64,000 bases of DNA from Rhizobium sp. BK602 (GCF_014195095.1 NZ_JACIBC010000007.1:186001-250000); one strand, 5' to 3'; positions 44,955 to 54,436 are shown, counted from the first letter of the stretch. The notes: generated from the letters alone by a model not told the origin. A program made the numbers and translations.

Positions 44955-45815
44955 ATGAATATGTCCGCAGATCGGCGCATGATAAAGATCGCAATGGCCG
45001 CTCCTTATCTCGCCCGCGACGAAGAGCACGATCTCGCCATCCGCTGGAAGGATCACGACGACCGTAGTGCCCGCAATCAGATCGCCACCGCCCATATGCG
45101 GCTCGTCATTTCCATGGCGGGGAAATTCCGCAATTTCGGCCTGCCGATGAGCGACCTGGTACAAGAAGGCTATGTAGGGCTCCTCGAAGCGGCGGCAAGG
45201 TTCGAACCGGAACGGGAAGTGCGTTTTTCGACCTATGCAAGCTGGTGGATCCGCGCCTCGATCCAGGATTATATCCTGCGCAACTGGTCGATCGTGCGCG
45301 GCGGCACGAGTTCGGCGCAAAAGGCGCTGTTCTTCAATCTCCGCCGGCTGCGCGCCAAGCTCGCCAGGGGCAATACCGGCGTCACCGTCCAGTCCATCCA
45401 TGAGGAAATCGCCGTCGCCCTCGGAGTCAGCCTCGCCGACGTGCAGACCATGGATGCGCGTCTTTCCAGCAATGATGCCTCGCTGCAAGCGCCGTCGATC
45501 TCCGGCGACGCCGAAAGTGCGGAACGGATGGACTTCCTGATCAGCGACGAGCCTTTGCCGGACGAGCAGGTTTCCAACATGATCGACGGCGAGCGCCGCC
45601 GCATCTGGCTGGCCTCCGCGCTGAAGCATCTGAACGAGCGCGAGATGAAGATCATCCGTGCTCGCAGGCTGGTCGAGGACGGCGCGACGCTGGAGGAGCT
45701 GGGCGCCGATCTCGGAATTTCCAAGGAACGCGTGCGCCAGATCGAGAGCCGCGCCATGGAAAAGCTGCGCAGCGCGCTGGTCGACGCCGATCCGCGCATG
45801 GCGAGCTATGCGTGA
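44955..45815 (+). CDS. rpoH2: RNA polymerase sigma factor RpoH2
   Basis: Sigma-32-family factor of 286 residues. Region 2 includes MRLVISMAGKFRNFGLPMSDLVQEGYVGL and FSTYASWWIRASIQDYIL; region 4 LEELGADLGISKERVRQIESRAMEKLR. Rhizobia usually carry two rpoH genes; the divergent sequence (e.g. RNFGLPMSDL rather than the canonical RpoH box) and the EcfG promoter favour RpoH2 rather than RpoH1. ATG 44955 follows AGGGAG. Activity in salt, oxidative and stationary-phase stress is known for homologues. Confidence 0.93.
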   Translation: MNMSADRRMIKIAMAAPYLARDEEHDLAIRWKDHDDRSARNQIATAHMRLVISMAGKFRNFGLPMSDLVQEGYVGLLEAAARFEPEREVRFSTYASWWIRASIQDYILRNWSIVRGGTSSAQKALFFNLRRLRAKLARGNTGVTVQSIHEEIAVALGVSLADVQTMDARLSSNDASLQAPSISGDAESAERMDFLISDEPLPDEQVSNMIDGERRRIWLASALKHLNEREMKIIRARRLVEDGATLEELGADLGISKERVRQIESRAMEKLRSALVDADPRMASYA

Positions 45816-45819
45816 CACA

Positions 45820-45966
45820 TCGTTCTCCCCTCGGGGAGAAGGGGCCGGGGGCGGATAAGGGGACGAGGAGCGTTCGTTTCCCAACGTCTTTGGCGCGGGC
45901 GAAGGGCAGCGCTGCGGCGATGCCAGTCAGCCGTGCACACCGCGCACCTTCTCCCCGTAGGGGCGA
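45820..45966. repeat. Dispersed intergenic inverted-repeat element, copy 2
   Basis: About 145 bp with outer arms CTCCCCTCGGGGAGAAGG near 45826-45843 and CACCTTCTCCCCGTAGGGG near 45947-45965. Same family as the copy at 34215-34378. It sits between converging rpoH2 and the M48 protease gene. Confidence 0.75.
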
Positions 45967-45980
45967 AGCCGGGTATATTG

Positions 45981-47513
45981 CTATTCCGAGATAATCTTGA
46001 CCCTGTCACCCGGTGCGATCGAGGCGCCGGTCGGCAATGCGTTGATCAGCTTGAACAGATCGAGCTTGCGGTCGGTGCCCATCATGCGTGCGGCGAGCGT
46101 GGTGATGGTGTCGCCCGCCTTGACGGTGACGACCCGGACGCGCAGCGGCTTCAGCGACGAGGCCTCTTCCGGTGTCATGTGCCGGAAGCTCGACCGCAGC
46201 ACATTGGCGGTCTGCTCCAGCTGCGTGACATTGCCTTTCGGCACCGCCGTCAGGAAGCGGAAGATCTGCGAGCGGTCGCGCACGACGGTGACATCGAAAT
46301 CCCAGCGGTCGGCCGAAGCGCGCGCGGTTGCCGCCTCCATGCCGTTGACCGTGATCGGCCTGATCGAATTGGGATCGAGGCCGGTAACCCAGCCGCTGGA
46401 AATATAATTCGTGAGATTCTGGTTCTGGCTGTCGGCGACGCCGTCGAAGCGGATGGCAATATCGCCGGGGCCGGTCGCCATCACAGCCTCGACCTTGTTG
46501 TCGATGCGGAAGTCGGGCGGCACGTCGAAACGGATGCCGAGACCGCCATGCAGGAAGGTCTGGCCGCGCACATAGCCCTCTTCCGGGCTGTCGCCGTAAA
46601 GCAGGCCGTCGATCCCGTTTAGATAATAGTCGCGCCCGGTGTCGCCGACCTTGCCTTCCTCGCCGAATTCGCGCGCGTGGCTTTTGGCAAGGTCGATGCG
46701 CTGCGGCGTGCTCGGGTGGCTCGACAGGAAGTCCAGGCTCTGGTCGGCGTCGGAATTGGCCGTCATGAAGCGGCTGTAGTCTTCCATGGCATTGAGGAAG
46801 CGGGCGGCGGCATAGGGGTCGTAGCCGGCCTGGCCGAGCGTGCGGATGCCGATCTCGTCGGCCTGCAGCTCCTGCTGGCGCGAGAAGGCGGCCAGCCGCA
46901 GCTTGCCGCGGGCGAGCGCCTGCTTGCCGGCCAGATCGCTCGACAAGACTTCCGCGACGACGCGGCTGGCGATGACCTCGGCCTCCTCGCGCTTCTGGCG
47001 CTCGATGCCGTGATTGGCGGTGACATGCGCCATTTCGTGCGACAGCACGGCGGCGACCTCCGAGGCGTCGTTGGCGAGCGCCAACAGGCCGCGCGTGACG
47101 TAGAGATAGCCGCCGGGCAGCGCAAACGCGTTGATCGATGGCGAATTGAGGATGGTGATGCGGTAGGACTGCTGCGGATTTTCCGAGACGCTGGTCAGCG
47201 CGCCGGCGATGCGGGCGACGAGGCGCTCGGTCTTGGCGTCCTTGTACTCGCCGCCATAGCTCGCGAGAATACGAGGATGCTCGCGGGCGCCCATCTGCGC
47301 GCGCGGGTCGTTCTTCTGTACCTCGGAAACGATCTGCGGATTGGCCGAGGGCGAGACGTTCGGCTGATAGGACTGGTCCATCACCGACTGGCAGCTGTTG
47401 AGCACCGTCGCGGCCAGAAGGACGACGGCGAAGCGGCGCGCATGGGCGGCGGTGATCGCGCTGATCCTTCGTTCTGCGTGCTTGCTTTGCTTCAGTGCCT
47501 GTATCCCACTCAT
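45981..47513 (-). CDS. M48-family metalloprotease with LysM, probable lipoprotein
   Basis: Periplasmic zinc protease of 510 residues resembling BepA/LoiP-type quality-control enzymes. The N-terminal signal ends LNSC, a possible lipobox, so it is probably membrane-anchored. Zinc site HEMAH (H159, E160, H163) with the downstream glutamate in QQELQADEIGI. The C-terminal ~50 residues form a LysM domain (VKAGDTITTLAARMMGTDRK), which suggests peptidoglycan binding. ATG 47513 gives MSGIQALKQS; the extension to 47594 is unlikely. It converges with rpoH2. Confidence 0.92.
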   Translation of the reverse strand: MSGIQALKQSKHAERRISAITAAHARRFAVVLLAATVLNSCQSVMDQSYQPNVSPSANPQIVSEVQKNDPRAQMGAREHPRILASYGGEYKDAKTERLVARIAGALTSVSENPQQSYRITILNSPSINAFALPGGYLYVTRGLLALANDASEVAAVLSHEMAHVTANHGIERQKREEAEVIASRVVAEVLSSDLAGKQALARGKLRLAAFSRQQELQADEIGIRTLGQAGYDPYAAARFLNAMEDYSRFMTANSDADQSLDFLSSHPSTPQRIDLAKSHAREFGEEGKVGDTGRDYYLNGIDGLLYGDSPEEGYVRGQTFLHGGLGIRFDVPPDFRIDNKVEAVMATGPGDIAIRFDGVADSQNQNLTNYISSGWVTGLDPNSIRPITVNGMEAATARASADRWDFDVTVVRDRSQIFRFLTAVPKGNVTQLEQTANVLRSSFRHMTPEEASSLKPLRVRVVTVKAGDTITTLAARMMGTDRKLDLFKLINALPTGASIAPGDRVKIISE

Positions 47514-47783
47514 TTCGCTGCCATACCGGCTGGGCGCCAAACTTGCCTGATCATGACCCGGCCGATCATGGCCGCGTGTCGTATAAGATTGCATCCATCG
47601 CGATCAGACCTGAGTTCAACCGGATGATCCAAGCTTTTGCTGTAGCCGATTTCGGCAGCCGTTGCATAGCGAGACTCCGCTTAATTGTGACTGCGTTGTA
47701 TTTTGGCAAGCATTTACCAGGACTTTCAACCGGATGCCGAGACGAAATTAAGGCAAAATCGCCGCCCGAATGCTGCATTGCAC

Positions 47784-48512
47784 TTAATGTTGCAAAAATG
47801 TGGTCAGCGCCGGGATGCCGCCTTGCGTCAGGAAGTCCTTGATCGGCGCCGAAAGCCGGATCGCACCGCTCTCGATGAAAACAGCATGATCGGCAAGGCG
47901 CCGGACTTCCGCCGGATCGTGCGACACCAGCAGCACGGTATTGCCGGTCTCGCGATGGAGCGCCGTCAAGAGTTCGGCCATGCCGGCGCGCAGACCGGGA
48001 TCGAGCGCGGCGAAGGGCTCGTCGAGCAGCAGGATCGGCTTGTCGCGCACCAGCGCCCGGGCGAAGGCGGTGCGCTGCCGCTCGCCGCCGGACAACGTGC
48101 CGGGTAAGCGCTTTTCGTAGCCGGCGAGGCCGACACGCGCCAGGGCCTGCGAAATCCTCTCGCGGTCACCCGCCGACAGTTTCAGCGACGGATGGATGCC
48201 GAGACCGATATTGGTGAAGAGATCGAGATGGGCGAAGAGGTTGTTGTCCTGGAAGACCAGCGAGACCGGCCGCTCGGAGGGATGCAGGCCCGTGACGTCC
48301 TGCCCGGCGAGCCGAATGTGGCCGCGGTCCGGTGTCTCGAAGCCGGCGAGCAGGTTGAGGAAGGTCGATTTGCCCGATCCGGATGGGCCGGTGACGGCGA
48401 TGATCCTGCCCGGCGGCAGAGCGCAGTCGAAGCGGAAATCATGCGTGCCGAGGCGCAATTCGACGCCGCGCATCGCGATGCCCCCTGCCGCAATCTCCCG
48501 TCCGTCAGTCAT
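47784..48512 (-). CDS. thiQ: Thiamine ABC transporter ATPase
   Basis: ATPase of 242 residues with Walker A GPSGSGKST, Q-loop VFQDNNLFAHLDLFTNIGLG typical of ThiQ, signature LSGGERQR and Walker B ILLLDEPFAALD. ATG 48512 overlaps the thiP stop by eight bases (ATGACTGA); the upstream extension lies in thiP. Last gene of thiBPQ. Confidence 0.94.
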   Translation of the reverse strand: MTDGREIAAGGIAMRGVELRLGTHDFRFDCALPPGRIIAVTGPSGSGKSTFLNLLAGFETPDRGHIRLAGQDVTGLHPSERPVSLVFQDNNLFAHLDLFTNIGLGIHPSLKLSAGDRERISQALARVGLAGYEKRLPGTLSGGERQRTAFARALVRDKPILLLDEPFAALDPGLRAGMAELLTALHRETGNTVLLVSHDPAEVRRLADHAVFIESGAIRLSAPIKDFLTQGGIPALTTFLQH

Positions 48513-50145
48513 TCCGTCCGCTTTCCTTGTCGCGCAGCCCCTGACCGGCCGTGCCGGCAATGGTCAGGAGAAGACATATCAGCCCGAGGATGAAAGCAAG
48601 CCCGTCGGCATCGTTGGTGCGGTAGCTGCCGAGCTTGCTGTAGAGCAGCCAGGGCAGGGTCATCAGGCTGTCGGAGCCGAAGAGGGCGACGGCGCCGAGG
48701 TCGCCGAGCGACAGCGCCATGGCGAAGGAGAGCGCCGTGAAGAAGGGCTTGCGCAGGCCGGGCCAGTCGACCAGCCGCAGCCGGGCAAGGCCGGTGAGCC
48801 CGAGGCTTGCCGCCAGGCGACCTGTACGGCTGACATGGACGGCATAGGCCGGCTCGACGACGCGGATGACGAAGGGAAGCGCCATCAGCGCATTGATGGC
48901 GACGATCAGGAGGGCGGCGACGCGGGCGGGATCACCGAGCGGCCTGAGCGCCAGGAACCATCCGGTCGCCAATACGATCGGCGGTACCAGCAGCACCAAG
49001 GAGGAGGTGCCGCTCAAGCCGATCGCCAGACTGCGCAGGCCCGTCGTGCTTCGGCGCTCGGCCGCGATGACGGAGCGGGCGCGGACGATGGCGAAGGAGG
49101 CGAGAACCGCGAGGAGACCGGCGGCAAGGGCAATGGCAAGGCTGGTCAAGGTCGCCTGCAGGAAGATCGGCTGGACGACGAGCTTGGCGAGGTCGGCTTC
49201 CAGGCCGGTGACGACGACGGAGGCCAGCGGCAAGCCGATGAACAGGGCGGCGGCCAGCAGCAGCGCGGCGTCCGCCCATCGGGCGGTGGCCAAGGCGCCG
49301 TCGATACGCCTGACGGCGCGGCCGCTGGTCAGCCCGTGATCGTCCGGCGCCGGAAGCATCGCCATCAAGGCGAGGACCGCGGCGGTGATGACGATCTGCA
49401 GCAATGACAGGACGACGGCCCGGCCGGGATCGAAATCGAAGCGCAGCGCCTGGTAGATCGCCACCTCGATCGTGGTGGCGGCCGGGCCGCCGCCGAGGAT
49501 CAGCACCAGCGTGAAGCTGGTGGCGCAGAGCATGAAGATCAGCCCGGCGATGCCGGGAATGAGGCCGCGCAGCAGCGGCCACTCGATGAAGCGGAAGACC
49601 GAGCCGGGGCGCATGCCGAGGCCGCCCGCCATCAGCCAATATTCCGCCGGCACCCGCTCCAGTCCCGCCAGCATCAGGCGGGCGGCGAGCGGCAGGTTGA
49701 AGAAGACATGGGCGAGCAGGATGCCGGTCAGCCCGTAGATGCTGACCGGCTGCGACAGGCCGAGCCCGGCCAGCGCCTGATTGAGGATGCCCTGACGTCC
49801 CCAGATGCCGAGCAGGCCGAGTGCGCCGATCAGCACCGGCAGGCCCATGGGGACGGCCATCAGGCGGATCAGCCAGAGCCGGCCGGGAAAATGCGGCTGG
49901 CGCGCCAGGGCGCGGGCGACGGGGATGGCCAGCGCCACGGACAGCAGGGTGGAGAGCGTCGCTTGCAGCAGGGTGAAGCGCAGCACCCGAATAAGATAGG
50001 GATCGGTCAGCGGATTGCCGCCGGAGGATTCGATGCCGGCGGCCAGCAGGGTGATGACGGCGAGGCCGATGAAAAGCGCAATGCCGGCGAGGCTGAACGC
50101 CCCGCCGGCAATGGCATGCCTTCTCTCGGATGCGGTCGGTATCAT
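48505..50145 (-). CDS. thiP: Thiamine ABC transporter permease
   Basis: Inner-membrane protein of 546 residues with about twelve hydrophobic segments and two binding-protein-dependent permease domains fused in one chain, the ThiP architecture. EAA-type loops include EYWLMAGGLGMRPGSVFRFIEWPLLRG. It is separated from thiB by 7 bp and overlaps thiQ by 8 bp. Takes up thiamine and thiamine phosphates. Confidence 0.94.
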   Translation of the reverse strand: MIPTASERRHAIAGGAFSLAGIALFIGLAVITLLAAGIESSGGNPLTDPYLIRVLRFTLLQATLSTLLSVALAIPVARALARQPHFPGRLWLIRLMAVPMGLPVLIGALGLLGIWGRQGILNQALAGLGLSQPVSIYGLTGILLAHVFFNLPLAARLMLAGLERVPAEYWLMAGGLGMRPGSVFRFIEWPLLRGLIPGIAGLIFMLCATSFTLVLILGGGPAATTIEVAIYQALRFDFDPGRAVVLSLLQIVITAAVLALMAMLPAPDDHGLTSGRAVRRIDGALATARWADAALLLAAALFIGLPLASVVVTGLEADLAKLVVQPIFLQATLTSLAIALAAGLLAVLASFAIVRARSVIAAERRSTTGLRSLAIGLSGTSSLVLLVPPIVLATGWFLALRPLGDPARVAALLIVAINALMALPFVIRVVEPAYAVHVSRTGRLAASLGLTGLARLRLVDWPGLRKPFFTALSFAMALSLGDLGAVALFGSDSLMTLPWLLYSKLGSYRTNDADGLAFILGLICLLLTIAGTAGQGLRDKESGRND

Positions 50146-50152
50146 CCCGCTA

Positions 50153-51178
50153 TCAGTTCGCGCTGGTGGCCGTCAGCCATTCGTCGATCCAGGCCTTGCG
50201 GTTCTTCTCGACCACATCGGGGCTCATCAGGAAGGTCTTGGACGGGACGACCAGCTTGCCGAAGGCATCCGGCAGCGGCTCGGAGGTGGCCGAGACCGGC
50301 ATCATCCAGTTGTTGGTCGGGATCGTGTCCTGGAAGCCGGGCGAGATCATGAATTTCAGGAAGTCGCGGGCGAGATCCTTGTTCGGTGACGATTTGATCA
50401 GGCCGGCCACTTCGATCTGGATATAATGGCCTTCGGAGAAGGCGGCGGCCTGGTAGCGGTCGGTCTTGTCGGCGATCATGTGGTAGGCCGGCGACGTCGT
50501 ATAGGAGAGCACCATCGGCGCCTCGCCCTTGGTGAAGAGGTCATAGGCTTCCGACCAGCCGGGCGTCACGGTGAGGATGCGGCCCTTGAGCTTGGTCCAG
50601 GCGTCGCCCGCCTTGTCGCCATAGACCGACTTGACCCAGAGCAGCAGGCCGAGGCCCGGCGTCGAGGTGCGCGGGTCCTCGATGACGATCTTCTGCTGGG
50701 GATCGCCCTCGACCAGTTCCTTCAGGCTCTTTGGCGGGGTCTTGATCGCCTGGGTGTCGTAGACGACGGCGAAATGGCCGTAGTCATAGGGCACGAAGAC
50801 GTCATCCTTGAAATTGCCGGGAACCTTGAGACCGGAGGTGTCGATGCCGCTTGCCTCGAACAGGCCGGTATCCTTGGCCTCGTCGACAAGGTTGGTGTCG
50901 AGGCCGAGAACGATATCGGCCTTGGTGCCCGTGCCCTCCAGCTTCAGCCGGGACAGCAGCGCCACGCCGTCGGTGACGCTGACGTAGTTGACGGTGCAGC
51001 CGCAGGTCTTCTCGAAAGCGGCCTTGACCTTGGGGCCGGGACCCCATTCGGCAGTGAAGCTCTCATAGGTGTAGATGGTGAGCGTCTTGTCGGCCGCTTC
51101 GGCATGGGCGGAAAAAAGCGTGGTGCCGGCGGCAAGGGCCAGGCCGGTGAACAAGGACAGCAGCGATCGGTTGGGCAT
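50153..51178 (-). CDS. thiB: Thiamine-binding periplasmic protein
   Basis: Binding protein of 341 residues with a signal peptide ending HAEA (about 1-28). ThiB features: LTIYTYESFTAEWGPGPKVK at the mature start, YDYGHFAVVYD and TPGLGLLLWVKSVYG. GAGGAGG precedes ATG 51178. A TPP riboswitch lies 60 bp upstream, so thiBPQ is repressed by intracellular thiamine diphosphate. Confidence 0.96.
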   Translation of the reverse strand: MPNRSLLSLFTGLALAAGTTLFSAHAEAADKTLTIYTYESFTAEWGPGPKVKAAFEKTCGCTVNYVSVTDGVALLSRLKLEGTGTKADIVLGLDTNLVDEAKDTGLFEASGIDTSGLKVPGNFKDDVFVPYDYGHFAVVYDTQAIKTPPKSLKELVEGDPQQKIVIEDPRTSTPGLGLLLWVKSVYGDKAGDAWTKLKGRILTVTPGWSEAYDLFTKGEAPMVLSYTTSPAYHMIADKTDRYQAAAFSEGHYIQIEVAGLIKSSPNKDLARDFLKFMISPGFQDTIPTNNWMMPVSATSEPLPDAFGKLVVPSKTFLMSPDVVEKNRKAWIDEWLTATSAN

Positions 51179-51237
51179 GGCAGCGCCTCCTCTTGGGTTT
51201 CGTCTTGAAGGGGAAAGGGCGCCATGATTTCGTCACG

Positions 51238-51338
51238 CGTCTAATCCCTCCGCCGGTGTTAGCCGGATCAGGTTCCGCGGGTTGGCTGGTGAAGGCCTCT
51301 CAGCCAGATGTCTTTGAAAGACATAAGGCACCCCGTTA
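51238..51338 (-). ncRNA. TPP riboswitch controlling thiBPQ
   Basis: On the minus strand the conserved THI-box blocks are present in order: GGGGTGCC, CTGAGAGG (51299-51292), ACCTGATCCGGCTAACACCG and GGCGGAGGGA ending near 51245. A variable P3 stem (TGTCTTTCAAAGACA) precedes CTGAGA. It lies directly upstream of thiB; no terminator is obvious between it and the start, so control of translation initiation is likely. Confidence 0.95.
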
Positions 51339-51428
51339 GAGCGCTGGCAGATTTAGCCCTGTGACGAAGGGATGACAAGGGGGGTGACGAGGGGGAATGA
51401 TTCCCTCTCGATTGCAGCGATGCGTGGC

Positions 51429-52964
51429 CTATTCGGCAGCTTCGGCGGCGGCAGTGCTCTCGCGCTTCTTCGTCGCGCTGGGGAGCTGGACGTTCTTCAG
51501 CGAGATCGCCGTGAAGAGGCCGGCGCAGCAGAAGGCGGCGGCGGTCAGGAATAGCGGGCTGAAGGCGCCGGCATAGGCGTTGGCGACGGCTTCGCGCGTG
51601 GCGTCCGGCAGGGCGGCCATCATCTTCGGCGTCAGCTCCTTGACGTCGGGAACGCCGGCGATGGAAAGGCCGGGGCCGCCGAGCTTGGCGGCGATGATGG
51701 CGCCGTAGATGGAGATGGCGATCGAGGCGCCGCCCATGCGCGACAGCGTCACGGCGCCGGTGGCCGCGCCGACGTCACGGCTGGCGGCGGCATTCTGCAC
51801 GCCGATGACCGGCACCTGCTGCGCCAAGCCGATGCCGATGCCGTGCAGCAGCATCAGCGCGCCGATGACGGCGATGGGCGTGCCGGCATGGACAAAGGCG
51901 AGCGTGCTGAAGGCGACGGTGCTGCAGGCGGCGCTGGCGATGGCGAAGGGCTTGTAGCGGCCTTTGGCCGAGATCAGCCGGCCGGCGGAAAGCGAACCGC
52001 AGACGATGCCGCCGGTCAACAGGATGAAGAGCAGGCCGGCCATGGACGGCGACAGGCCGGTCGTAGTCTGCAGGAAGAGCGCGAAATAATTGACCATGCC
52101 GATGGCGACCGCGCCGCTGGTGACGGAAATGATCAGCAGCAGGGCGAAGGTCGGATTGCGGAACAGCGTCATCGGCACGATCGGTTCGGGAGCACGGCGC
52201 TCGACGAAGACCCAGGCGAGGGCCGAGAGCGCGCCGAAGGCGATGATGCCGAGGCATTGCGGCGACAGCAGTGAGCCGAAAAGTTCCGTGCCGTCGGCGG
52301 CGAGCACGATGCTGGTGGTGGTCATCGCCAGCAGCAGCGCGCCGGCATAGTCGATCTTCGGCTTGCGGGCGGGCTTGCGGTAGGGGAGCATGACGGCGAG
52401 GCCGGCTAGAACGATGAAGCCGATCGGCACGTTGACGAGGAAAATCGAGCGCCAGCCAAAGAGATCGCTCATGGTGCCGCCCAGGACCGGGCCGATGGCG
52501 CCCGACGCCATCAGCACCAGGCTGGAATAGCTCTGGTAGCGGGCACGCTCGCGCGGTTCGAAGAGGTCGGCATTGACGGCGAAGATCGACACCAGGATGC
52601 CGCCGCCGCCGAAACCCTGCAGCACGCGGGCGGCGATCAGCGTGTTCATCGAGATGGCAAGGCCGCACACCGCCGAGCCGACGGTGAAGATGGCGATCGC
52701 GGCCATCATCACATATTTGCGGCCGAAGAGATCGCCGAGCTTGCCGTAGACCGGCATGGAGGCGGACAAGGCGAGCAGATAGGCCGAGCCGATCCAGCCG
52801 AAGCGCTCCAGATGCCCGAACTCGCCGACGATGGTCGGCAGCGCCGTCGATACGATCTGGTTGTCGAGCGTCGCCATGAACATGGCCGTCATCAGGAAAA
52901 AGAAGAGAATAAGCCGGCGGCGGTGATCTGCCACGAGTGGCGCGGGCGTGGTTTGCATATCCAT
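51429..52964 (-). CDS. MFS multidrug exporter, DHA2 (14-segment) type
   Basis: Inner-membrane drug:proton antiporter of 511 residues. Family motifs: LDNQIVSTALPTIVGEFG in TM1 and GKLGDLFGRKYVMM (motif A). The C-terminal ~20 residues are charged and Ala/Glu-rich. No membrane-fusion partner (EmrA type) is adjacent, so it probably works alone. It is divergent from a MarR-type regulator with an inverted repeat between them; regulation by that protein is likely. ATG 52964 is used; ATG 52958 is nearly equal. Confidence 0.92.
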   Translation of the reverse strand: MDMQTTPAPLVADHRRRLILFFFLMTAMFMATLDNQIVSTALPTIVGEFGHLERFGWIGSAYLLALSASMPVYGKLGDLFGRKYVMMAAIAIFTVGSAVCGLAISMNTLIAARVLQGFGGGGILVSIFAVNADLFEPRERARYQSYSSLVLMASGAIGPVLGGTMSDLFGWRSIFLVNVPIGFIVLAGLAVMLPYRKPARKPKIDYAGALLLAMTTTSIVLAADGTELFGSLLSPQCLGIIAFGALSALAWVFVERRAPEPIVPMTLFRNPTFALLLIISVTSGAVAIGMVNYFALFLQTTTGLSPSMAGLLFILLTGGIVCGSLSAGRLISAKGRYKPFAIASAACSTVAFSTLAFVHAGTPIAVIGALMLLHGIGIGLAQQVPVIGVQNAAASRDVGAATGAVTLSRMGGASIAISIYGAIIAAKLGGPGLSIAGVPDVKELTPKMMAALPDATREAVANAYAGAFSPLFLTAAAFCCAGLFTAISLKNVQLPSATKKRESTAAAEAAE

Positions 52965-53071
52965 GGAACGAGAAATCCGAGCTTGCCCGGAACGCTACGC
53001 GCTCGACCGAACGCATGGGAACGCCCCGGTTCCTGAATTCGGAGCATGGCGTTTTCGGATGGATATTCGAA

Positions 53072-53116
53072 AGCGGAATGTTCCGGGACAATATATGTGC
53101 TATCAGCATATAATTG
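53072..53116. promoter_or_regulatory. Probable MarR operator between DHA2 exporter and marR-type gene
   Basis: TATATG (53092-53097) and CATATA (53107-53112) form an inverted repeat with a 9-nt spacer, extended by CAA/TTG on the flanks. A second small palindrome CGGAATGTTCCG lies just to the left, near 53074-53085. Confidence 0.6.
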
Positions 53117-53176
53117 TCAACAGCAGATGATTGCCGTTTGCATGTTTTAATTCCGGCCCATCTCTGATATGTTGAA

Positions 53177-53707
53177 ATGATGACATCAGTTACGAACACA
53201 CGGGAAATCGAAGCCCCGACGTTGCCCGACGACGAGAATCTCCTGCGCATCGGCCAGGCGATGTCACGCATGCGCGTGCTGACCGGCCGCCGCATGATCG
53301 GCAGGCTCGCCATTCAGCATGTTGCCCCAGGCCTCGAGCTTTCGCATCTCGACGTGCTCGACGTCGTCAGGCGGGCGGAGGCCACCGGCGAGGTGACCGT
53401 CGGGACGATCGCGGACAATCTGCGCATCGACCCGTCGCGGGCGAGCCGCATCGTTGCCGACATGGTGACGCGCGGCGTCCTGCGCCGCAAGGCGTCGCAG
53501 GCGGATGCGCGGCGGATCGTCGTCGTGCTCACCACGCTCGGGCAGCGGTTGCTGTCGGAGATCCAGGCGCAGAAATATGCCGTCATCGGCGGCATCTTCG
53601 CCGATTGGACGCCTGAGGAGATCGAACGGTTCTCGCTGCTGTTCGATCGGTATGTGACGGGCTACGAGAATATTTTCCAGGCGAGTATCAAGGAAGCGGG
53701 CGACTGA
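53177..53707 (+). CDS. MarR-family transcriptional regulator
   Basis: Winged-helix repressor of 176 residues: ELSHLDVLDVVRRAE, VGTIADNLRIDPSRASRIVADMVTRGVL (recognition helix about 85-112) and the wing RKASQADARRIVVVLT. Adjacent and divergent to the DHA2 exporter, a common arrangement in which the regulator senses the exported drug. ATG 53177, one of two adjacent Met codons. Confidence 0.92.
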   Translation: MMTSVTNTREIEAPTLPDDENLLRIGQAMSRMRVLTGRRMIGRLAIQHVAPGLELSHLDVLDVVRRAEATGEVTVGTIADNLRIDPSRASRIVADMVTRGVLRRKASQADARRIVVVLTTLGQRLLSEIQAQKYAVIGGIFADWTPEEIERFSLLFDRYVTGYENIFQASIKEAGD

Positions 53708-53780
53708 GGAGCCGGCAAGGCGCGTTCTCGCCAACGCCGCTCTTCCCTAGGACCATGTCTTTGCGCTATGGGCTTGGCAC

Positions 53781-54434
53781 ATGAGCCAATCCACCACCTT
53801 TACCATCCTGCTCGGCGGCGAGCTGCGCCTGACGGACCGGCTGCGTGCCGCGGTCGCCGGCAGTCGTTTCATCGCGGCGGATGGCGGCATGCGCCATGCC
53901 GTGGCGCTCGGCGTGACGCCCGAGCTCTGGGTCGGCGATTTCGATTCGACGCCGCCGGACCTGCGCGGCGCCTTTCCCGATGTGCCAAAGCAGCCCTATC
54001 CCGCCGCCAAGGCGGCGACCGACGGCGAGATCGCCGTCACGGAAGCGATCGATCGCGGCGCCACGCGGCTGATCCTTGCCGGCGCCATGGGCGGAGAGCG
54101 CTCGGATCATGCGATCCAGCATCTGCTCTACGGCATCCAGCTTGCCGAAAAGGGCTTTAACGTGCTGTTGACCTCGGGCGACGAAGAGGCGGTGCCGCTG
54201 CTGCCGGGCGACATGGAGCTGGCGCTGCCTGCGGGCTCGCTATTCTCCGTTCTCGGCTTCAGCGACCTGGCGGGCCTGTTCATTCACAATGCCCGCTATC
54301 CGCTGCGCGATTTCCATCTGCCCTTCGGCACATCGCGCACCATTTCCAATGTGGCGGAAGGCCCCGTGCGCCTTTCGCTCGGCAGCGGCAGGGCCATCGT
54401 CCTTGCCCGCCCCTATGATCTTAGTGGAGTCTGA
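53781..54434 (+). CDS. thiN: Thiamine pyrophosphokinase
   Basis: Cytoplasmic kinase of 217 residues converting thiamine to thiamine diphosphate with ATP. TPK motifs: RFIAADGGMRHAV, LWVGDFDSTPPDL, AATDGEIAVTEAI, AGAMGGERSDHAI; the C-terminal part has the thiamine-binding FHLPFGTSRTISN. It lies 2.6 kb from thiBPQ and completes salvage of imported thiamine. Start ATG 53781. The ABC-F gene begins two bases after its stop. Confidence 0.93.
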   Translation: MSQSTTFTILLGGELRLTDRLRAAVAGSRFIAADGGMRHAVALGVTPELWVGDFDSTPPDLRGAFPDVPKQPYPAAKAATDGEIAVTEAIDRGATRLILAGAMGGERSDHAIQHLLYGIQLAEKGFNVLLTSGDEEAVPLLPGDMELALPAGSLFSVLGFSDLAGLFIHNARYPLRDFHLPFGTSRTISNVAEGPVRLSLGSGRAIVLARPYDLSGV

Positions 54435-54436
54435 TC

